From contig NZ_QJRL01000009.1 of NCBI RefSeq assembly GCF_003205205.1, forward strand, positions 62,001 to 126,000: a DNA stretch of 64,000 bases, written 5' to 3'. The position numbers and the translations under genes were made by a program. This stretch comes from Pseudomonas sp. LB-090624. Lineage in GTDB: Bacteria; Pseudomonadota; Gammaproteobacteria; Pseudomonadales; Pseudomonadaceae. The notes beneath the pieces were generated by a model. It was not told where the DNA came from. It worked only from the letters and a program-made list of their open reading frames with translations, and made no database searches. This document shows, piece by piece, positions 59,416 through 64,000 of this stretch (the stretch's first letter is position 1; each line of letters opens with the position of its first letter).

Positions 59416-59976
59416 TTATTTCTGTTCAGAGCCTTCGCGCAGGTGCGGCCAGGCGGCCAACAGGTAGTGCACCATCGACCACAGCGTCAGCCCCGCTGCC
59501 ACCAGCAGCAGCCCGTAGCCCAGGATCACCCAGAAAGTCACCGCCGGCGGGTTGCCCAGCAGGATCACCAGCGCCAGCATCTGCGCCGCAGTCTTCCACT
59601 TACCGAGGTTGGACACCGCCACATGCGCCCGCGCGCCCAGCTCGGCCATCCACTCGCGCAACGCCGACACCACGATTTCGCGGCCGATGATGACCGCCGC
59701 CGGCAGGGTCAGCCAGAAATTGGCGTGGGTCTGCACCAGCAGCACCAGGGCGACCGCCACCATCAGCTTGTCGGCCACCGGGTCCAGGAAGGCGCCGAAC
59801 GGCGTGCTCTGCTGCAGGCGTCGCGCCAGGTAGCCGTCCAGCCAGTCGGTGGCGGCGGCAACGGCAAACACGCTGCTGGCGGCCATGTAGCTCCACTGAT
59901 AGGGCATATAGAACAGCAGAATGAAGCACGGAATGAGCAGGACGCGTAGAACGGTGAGCAGGTTTGGAATATTCAT
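59416..59976 (-). CDS. pgsA: CDP-diacylglycerol-glycerol-3-phosphate 3-phosphatidyltransferase
   Basis: 186 aa integral membrane enzyme making phosphatidylglycerol phosphate. Start ATG 59976 ([20 protein letters not shown]). The CDP-alcohol phosphotransferase motif D-G-x2-A-R-x8-G-x3-D-x3-D is present in [20 protein letters not shown] then LDPVADKL. Four or more membrane helices. Follows uvrC by 33 nt. Confidence 0.95.
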   Translation of the reverse strand: MNIPNLLTVLRVLLIPCFILLFYMPYQWSYMAASSVFAVAAATDWLDGYLARRLQQSTPFGAFLDPVADKLMVAVALVLLVQTHANFWLTLPAAVIIGREIVVSALREWMAELGARAHVAVSNLGKWKTAAQMLALVILLGNPPAVTFWVILGYGLLLVAAGLTLWSMVHYLLAAWPHLREGSEQK

Positions 59977-60009
59977 CGGTACGACTGGCTGCAAGTTGAG
60001 CCCGGCATT

Positions 60010-61833
60010 CTACTCGCTATGCAGGCTGGCATAAATCGACTCGGCAAGCTTTTTACTGATGCCGGGCGCTTTGGCGATTTCATCGATACTGGCGCGGTTG
60101 AGCTCCTGCAGGCCGCCGAAATGTTTCAGCAGGTCGCGCCGACGCTTGGGCCCGACCCCGGCCACATCCTCCAGGCTGGACACCCGGCGGGCCTTGCCGC
60201 GACGAGCGCGGTGCCCGGTAATGGCAAATCGGTGGGCTTCGTCGCGGATCTGCTGAATCAGGTGCAGGGCCGGTGAATCACCTTTCAGTGTGAACTCGTG
60301 GTGCACGTCATTCAGGTACAGGGTTTCAAAGCCGGCCTTGCGGGTCACACCCTTGGCCACGCCAAGCAGGGTCAGGTCGGTGAAGCCCAGTTCCTGCATC
60401 ACATCGCGGGCCATGTTCAGCTGCCCCTTGCCGCCGTCCACCAGCAACACGTCGGGCAGCTTGCCCTCACCGTCCTTGATACGCCCGTACCGGCGGGTCA
60501 GGGCCTGGTGCATGGCGGCGTAGTCATCGCCGGCTGTGACACCTTCGATGTTGAAGCGGCGATAGTCGGACTTCAGCGCGCCTTCAGGGCCGAATACCAC
60601 GCAACTGGCCACGGTGGCTTCGCCACTGGAATGGCTGATGTCATAGCATTCCAGCCGCTGCGGCACCTCGTCCAGGCCCAGCACTTCGGCCAAAGCCTCG
60701 AAACGTGCGGCCATGTGCTGGCGGTTGGCCAGGCGCGCATTCAACGCCTGCTCGGCATTGGTCACTGCCAACTGCTGCCAGCGGGCGCGTGTACCACGTA
60801 CCCGGTGGCTGATGGTCAGCTCGCGGCCACGCAGCGTGTGCAGCGCTTCGGTAATGGCTTCGAAGTCTTCGTGAACGACGTTGACGATCAACTCGCCGGG
60901 CAGTTCGCGTTCTGCGTTGCCCAGGTAGTACTGGGAAAGGAATGCGGCCATCACCTCGGCCACCTCCTCCTCGATGCCCACCTGCGGGAAGAAGTTCTTG
61001 CTGCCCAGCACCCGGCCGCCGCGCACGCTGATCAGGTGCACGCAGGCACCACCCGGGTTGACGAAGGCGGCGATGACATCGACCTCACCACTGCCGCCCT
61101 CGATGTACTGCTGGTCCTGCACGCGGCGCAACAAGGCGATCTGGTCGCGCAACTCGGCTGCCTTTTCGAAGTTGAGGGCCATGGCGGCCTTCTCCATTTC
61201 GGCGTTCAGCTCGTTGCCCAATTGCTGGCTGCGGCCTTCGAGGAACATGACCGAGTGGCGCACGTCGTCGGCGTATTCTTCTGCGGTGACCAGGTCGGTG
61301 CACGGCCCTTTGCAGCGTTTGATCTGGTACTGCAGGCACGGCCGGGTGCGGTTGGCGTAGTAGCTGTCTTCGCACTGGCGCACCGAGAAGGCCTTTTGCA
61401 GCAAGCTGAGGCTTTCGCGGATGGCCCCGGCGCTGGGGTAAGGGCCAAAGTAGCGGCCCTTGGCCTTCTTCGCCCCACGGTGAATGCCCAGCCGCGGGAA
61501 CTCGCCATCGGACAGGAACACATAGGGGTACGATTTATCGTCGCGCAGCAGGATGTTGTAGGGTGGCCGCCATTCCTTGATCAGGTTCTGCTCCAGCAGC
61601 AACGCCTCGGTTTCGTTGGCGGTGATGGTGGTTTCGACCTGGGCGATACGCGCTACCAGCGCAGCGGTCTTGGGCGCCAGGCCAGTCTTGCGGAAATAAC
61701 TGGCCAGGCGTTTCTTCAGGTTCTTGGCCTTGCCCACATAAAGCAGCCGGGCTTCGGCGTCGAACATCCGGTAAACGCCCGGGCGACCGCTGCAGGTCGC
61801 CAGGAATGCGCTGGCATCAAAGACTTGGGACAT
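60010..61833 (-). CDS. uvrC: UvrABC excinuclease subunit C
   Basis: 607 aa. N-terminal GIY-YIG nuclease ([20 protein letters not shown]), a UVR motif near residue 210 ([20 protein letters not shown]), the C-terminal RNase H-like nuclease ([33 protein letters not shown]) and two HhH motifs at the end. Makes the dual incisions of nucleotide excision repair. Start is 6 nt after the gacA stop, a conserved arrangement. Confidence 0.96.
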   Translation of the reverse strand: MSQVFDASAFLATCSGRPGVYRMFDAEARLLYVGKAKNLKKRLASYFRKTGLAPKTAALVARIAQVETTITANETEALLLEQNLIKEWRPPYNILLRDDKSYPYVFLSDGEFPRLGIHRGAKKAKGRYFGPYPSAGAIRESLSLLQKAFSVRQCEDSYYANRTRPCLQYQIKRCKGPCTDLVTAEEYADDVRHSVMFLEGRSQQLGNELNAEMEKAAMALNFEKAAELRDQIALLRRVQDQQYIEGGSGEVDVIAAFVNPGGACVHLISVRGGRVLGSKNFFPQVGIEEEVAEVMAAFLSQYYLGNAERELPGELIVNVVHEDFEAITEALHTLRGRELTISHRVRGTRARWQQLAVTNAEQALNARLANRQHMAARFEALAEVLGLDEVPQRLECYDISHSSGEATVASCVVFGPEGALKSDYRRFNIEGVTAGDDYAAMHQALTRRYGRIKDGEGKLPDVLLVDGGKGQLNMARDVMQELGFTDLTLLGVAKGVTRKAGFETLYLNDVHHEFTLKGDSPALHLIQQIRDEAHRFAITGHRARRGKARRVSSLEDVAGVGPKRRRDLLKHFGGLQELNRASIDEIAKAPGISKKLAESIYASLHSE

Positions 61834-61839
61834 GAGGTT

Positions 61840-62478
61840 TTACAGGCTTGCGTCAACCATACCGTGGCGAACGGCCAGCAACGTCAGTTCAACGTCGCTG
61901 GTGACCGAGAGTTTTTCAAAGATCCGATAACGGTAAGTATTGACGGTCTTGGGCGAGAGGCACAACTTGTCGGAGATGATCTGCACTTTCTGGCAGCCGA
62001 CAATCATCAGGGCAATCTGGATTTCCCGCTCGGACAGCGCGTCGAACGGCGAGCCCTGTGGCTGGAACGGTTTCAGCGCCAGCTGCTGGGCAATCTGCGG
62101 GCTGATGTAACGCTGGCCGGCAAACGCCAGGCGGATGGCCTGGACCATTTCATCAAGGCCTGCGCCCTTGGTCAGGTAGCCGGCAGCGCCGGCCTGCAAC
62201 AAGCGGGTGGGGAATGGGTCTTCCTCGCACACAGTCACGGCGACCACCTTGATATCCGGATGGCTGCGCAGCAGTTTGCGGGTGGCCTCCAGGCCGCCGA
62301 TGCCGGGCATTTTCACATCCATCAGCACCACATCCGGCTTCAGCTCGCGGGCCAGCTTGAGGGCCGACTCGCCTGAATCACCCTCACCCACCACCTGCAG
62401 GCCGTCAATGTCGGCCAGCATGCGGGTAATACCGGTTCGTACCAGATCGTGATCATCGACCACTAAGACCCTAATCAA
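61840..62478 (-). CDS. gacA: Response regulator GacA (UvrY/LuxR-type)
   Basis: 212 aa. The conserved start MIRVLVVDDHDLVRTGITRM coincides with a TTG at 62478, with GAGGTG 6 nt upstream; a GTG two codons earlier (62484) is also open. UUG starts are known for gacA in fluorescent pseudomonads. Receiver with Asp54 (VVLMDVKMPG), Lys in YLTKGAG; C-terminal LuxR HTH (LSEREIQIALMIVGCQKVQI; LCLSPKTVNTYRYRIFEKL). Activates rsmX/Y/Z sRNAs, which in pseudomonads also affect T6SS expression (known biology). Confidence 0.95.
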   Translation of the reverse strand: MIRVLVVDDHDLVRTGITRMLADIDGLQVVGEGDSGESALKLARELKPDVVLMDVKMPGIGGLEATRKLLRSHPDIKVVAVTVCEEDPFPTRLLQAGAAGYLTKGAGLDEMVQAIRLAFAGQRYISPQIAQQLALKPFQPQGSPFDALSEREIQIALMIVGCQKVQIISDKLCLSPKTVNTYRYRIFEKLSVTSDVELTLLAVRHGMVDASL

Positions 62479-62541
62479 GCACACACCTCGTCAGCAGGGC
62501 GATTGGATCCCGCCACCTTAACAAAATTTTTCACAGTGGGC

Positions 62542-62931
62542 CTAACGCATTACTTCCGTAAGAAAGGTCTTACGCTCCACGGCGAGAGGCCGCACTGTTT
62601 GCCGGTGGTTATCACGGCCAGCCAGGCGCCGCAGCAAGTGCCAGAGCGCCGCCTGGTCGTCAGGCGACAATTGCCGGAATGCCCCAAGCAAACCGGACTC
62701 ATCCGTATTCAAGCCTTCGACCGGTACCGGGGTGCGGATACCGCTGAGCACGTACAGCGCATCTACCCCCTTGGCCGCCAGGGCTGCCAGGTAATCAGCC
62801 CGCGGCGTGCGCTCGCCACTTTCGTATTTACCTTGTGCGTTGGGTTCTACACCCCCGATATCGCCAAACACACGCTGAGTCATGCCCAGCCGCTCACGCT
62901 CTTCCCGCAGCCGCGGACCGATTCCATCCAT
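62542..62931 (-). CDS. XRE-family transcriptional regulator
   Basis: 129 aa from ATG 62931 (MDGIGPRLREERERLGMTQR) with a strong AGGAGAAACCCCC. The HTH covers residues ~5-62 (VFGDIGGVEPNAQGKYESGE). The C-terminal half (LLGAFRQLSPDDQAALWHLL) is helical, possibly for dimerisation. No peptidase fold. An inverted repeat CGTAAG-AAAGGT-CTTACG overlaps the gene end (62554-62571). Target unknown. Confidence 0.8.
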   Translation of the reverse strand: MDGIGPRLREERERLGMTQRVFGDIGGVEPNAQGKYESGERTPRADYLAALAAKGVDALYVLSGIRTPVPVEGLNTDESGLLGAFRQLSPDDQAALWHLLRRLAGRDNHRQTVRPLAVERKTFLTEVMR

Positions 62932-63042
62932 GGGGGTTTCTCCTCTACCCTGATAGCCTTCCTGCACGGGTTGGCGCCATGCCGCCAGCCGGAGCATATG
63001 GATCCACTAGGCCCATGCGCAAAAGCCGGGGCAAGCCACTAT

Positions 63043-63480
63043 TTAGCCATTATCGATCACGCGCTGCATCCGCACAAAGCAATCGTCTTCGCCCATTTCG
63101 ACGAAGCCGTGGCACTGGTACAGCAGGCGTGCCGGGTTGCTGCGAAATACCATCAGCCTCAGCAACGGCAACCGCCGCTGCCCCGCCCACACCGCCAACG
63201 TTTCCAATACCCAACTGCCGACACCGCGACCGCGATGCTCGGGCAACAGGTGCAACTCGCGGATAAACAGCGCCTCACGATCCTGGCTGAGGCTGCAGAA
63301 ACCCAGCAGGCTATCGCCTTCGCAGATCAACCACTGCTCGCGCCACGCCCAGGCCTGGTCGAATGCTTCTTCGATCCAGAGCAGATCATATTCCCGATAG
63401 TACGGCAGCATGGCGCGCCGGGTGAGGTCGCGGGCAAACGTACAGTGGCTGTCGTTGGCGGCAATCAGTTGCAGGGGCAT
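63043..63480 (-). CDS. GNAT-family N-acetyltransferase
   Basis: 145 aa from ATG 63480 (MPLQLIAANDSHCTFARDLT). Motif A for acetyl-CoA binding is present: REALFIRELHLLPEHRGRGV (R-G-x-G-x-G/V type), followed by LLYQCHGFVEMGEDDCFVRM. ATG overlaps the stop of the upstream DUF488-like gene (ATGA). Substrate unknown. Confidence 0.85.
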   Translation of the reverse strand: MPLQLIAANDSHCTFARDLTRRAMLPYYREYDLLWIEEAFDQAWAWREQWLICEGDSLLGFCSLSQDREALFIRELHLLPEHRGRGVGSWVLETLAVWAGQRRLPLLRLMVFRSNPARLLYQCHGFVEMGEDDCFVRMQRVIDNG

Positions 63481-63650
63481 CAGCACGCTACCCACTGCAG
63501 ACGGCACAAGTCATTCGAGGGTGCCACTTCGCGCAACCACTGCCCTTGCGAGTTTTCGTTGTGCAGGTTGTGCGGCCACAGGCGGTCTAGCAGCACACGC
63601 TGCCCATCATCGCCGGTGACCGTAAGGTAGACACGCTTGCAGCGGATCAT
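63480..63650 (-). CDS. Short DUF488-like protein
   Basis: 56 aa from ATG 63650 (MIRCKRVYLTVTGDDGQRVL) with CAGGAGAAAGCC upstream. RVLLDRLWPHNLHNENSQGQ followed by WLREVAPSNDL matches the N-terminal half of DUF488 proteins (RVLVDRLWPRG...WLKDLAPS), which are usually ~115 aa. It ends at CRLQWVAC, overlapping the GNAT start. Either a natural short form or a truncated gene. Confidence 0.6.
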   Translation of the reverse strand: MIRCKRVYLTVTGDDGQRVLLDRLWPHNLHNENSQGQWLREVAPSNDLCRLQWVAC

Positions 63651-63777
63651 GGCTTTCTCCTGCATTTACCGTCCGTCTTGAGCCTAGATAATTCATTGAT
63701 CGAGGTCACGGTCGGGCGCCGAATTGTTCCTATGCTCAAGGCCTTCGGCAACTTGCCCAATGCCCACCGGAGCCATC

Positions 63778-64000
63778 ATGGCAACCCCGTTACTGGCCAG
63801 TCAGCCGCACCAGGCCCAACGCGACGCCCGACCGCAGCTTGCCCACAAGCCGGGGTGGGCCACCCTCGTGTTGTTCTGCGGCCTGCTGCTGACGGGTATC
63901 GCCTACACCGCCTGGAGCCTGAAACAGGATGTCAGCGCCAGCGGCACGGTGATCACCACGATCACGCCGTTTCTGCTGCTGGGCGTGGCACTGGTGATTG
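63778..64000 (+). CDS. Inorganic phosphate transporter, Pit family (partial, N-terminus)
   Basis: ATG 63778 after CCGGAGCCATC; the frame stays open to the window end. The visible 74 residues have a hydrophilic lead, a membrane helix (GWATLVLFCGLLLTGIAYTA), a loop, and a second helix beginning at TPFLLLGVALVI, as in Pseudomonas Pit-type low-affinity phosphate carriers. The diagnostic NGFHD motif lies beyond the edge, so the family is from recalled N-terminal similarity. Confidence 0.6.
   Translation, partial: MATPLLASQPHQAQRDARPQLAHKPGWATLVLFCGLLLTGIAYTAWSLKQDVSASGTVITTITPFLLLGVALVI

Noticed and set aside
60298..62376. 692-aa open frame on + opposite uvrC and gacA
   Set aside because: Shadow of two well-supported genes; composition typical of antisense frames in GC-rich DNA.

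Overview
The window is a chromosomal segment of a fluorescent Pseudomonas, most likely of the P. putida group. The GC-rich codon use, the PrrF-type Fur-regulated sRNA, the H2-type T6SS gene order (tssA-B-C-E-F-G, clpV, sigma54 activator, fha, tssJ-K-L-M, stp1, stk1) and the gacA-uvrC-pgsA-tRNA-Gly block all fit. Species assignment is inference; no database was searched.

Layout. (1) 1-12.8 kb, glycogen/trehalose/alpha-glucan metabolism: the tail of a Lys/Ala/Pro-rich protein, glgX, an EEP-fold phosphatase/nuclease and a passenger-less autotransporter barrel on +, then glgE, a treS-maltokinase fusion and glgB on -. GlgE, TreS-Mak and GlgB together are the trehalose -> maltose-1-phosphate -> alpha-glucan route. 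A 53-residue Pro/acidic protein follows. (2) 12.8-20.3 kb, leucine/isovalerate catabolism: an acyl-CoA synthetase divergent from liuA-liuB-liuC-liuD, with two LiuR-like dyads in the divergent promoter. (3) 20.3-24.7 kb, a mosaic: a 46-bp perfect inverted repeat, an S24-type repressor whose autoproteolysis dyad is substituted, a DUF6124-like gene, the PrrF sRNA with Fur box, a hybrid sigma-region-4/FecR-N protein, decayed genes, a DsbA-like protein and a 5'-truncated, frameshifted OprD porin.

(4) 24.7-58.3 kb, a complete T6SS locus. From right to left on -, tssA to stk1 form one long operon with many stop/start overlaps. It continues into vgrG with a TTR-like tail, a VRR-NUC-type effector and a DUF3396 immunity gene. 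Hcp is divergent on + behind a good sigma54 (-24/-12) promoter, with five TGCGCA motifs upstream that may be activator sites. A second module on - carries vgrG, an EagR/DUF1795 chaperone, a prePAAR-PAAR-Rhs effector with a C-terminal EndoU-type toxin, a MafI-like immunity gene and an orphan Rhs fragment.

(5) 58.4-64 kb: a scar with an IS-like transposase start and a truncated P4-type integrase next to tRNA-Gly(GCC), then pgsA, uvrC, gacA (UUG start), an XRE regulator, a GNAT acetyltransferase, a short DUF488-like ORF and the start of a Pit-type phosphate transporter. The integrase scar at one end and the possible ICE-type remnants at the other suggest that the T6SS island sits where a tRNA-Gly-targeted element once resided. 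No CRISPR array or rRNA was seen.
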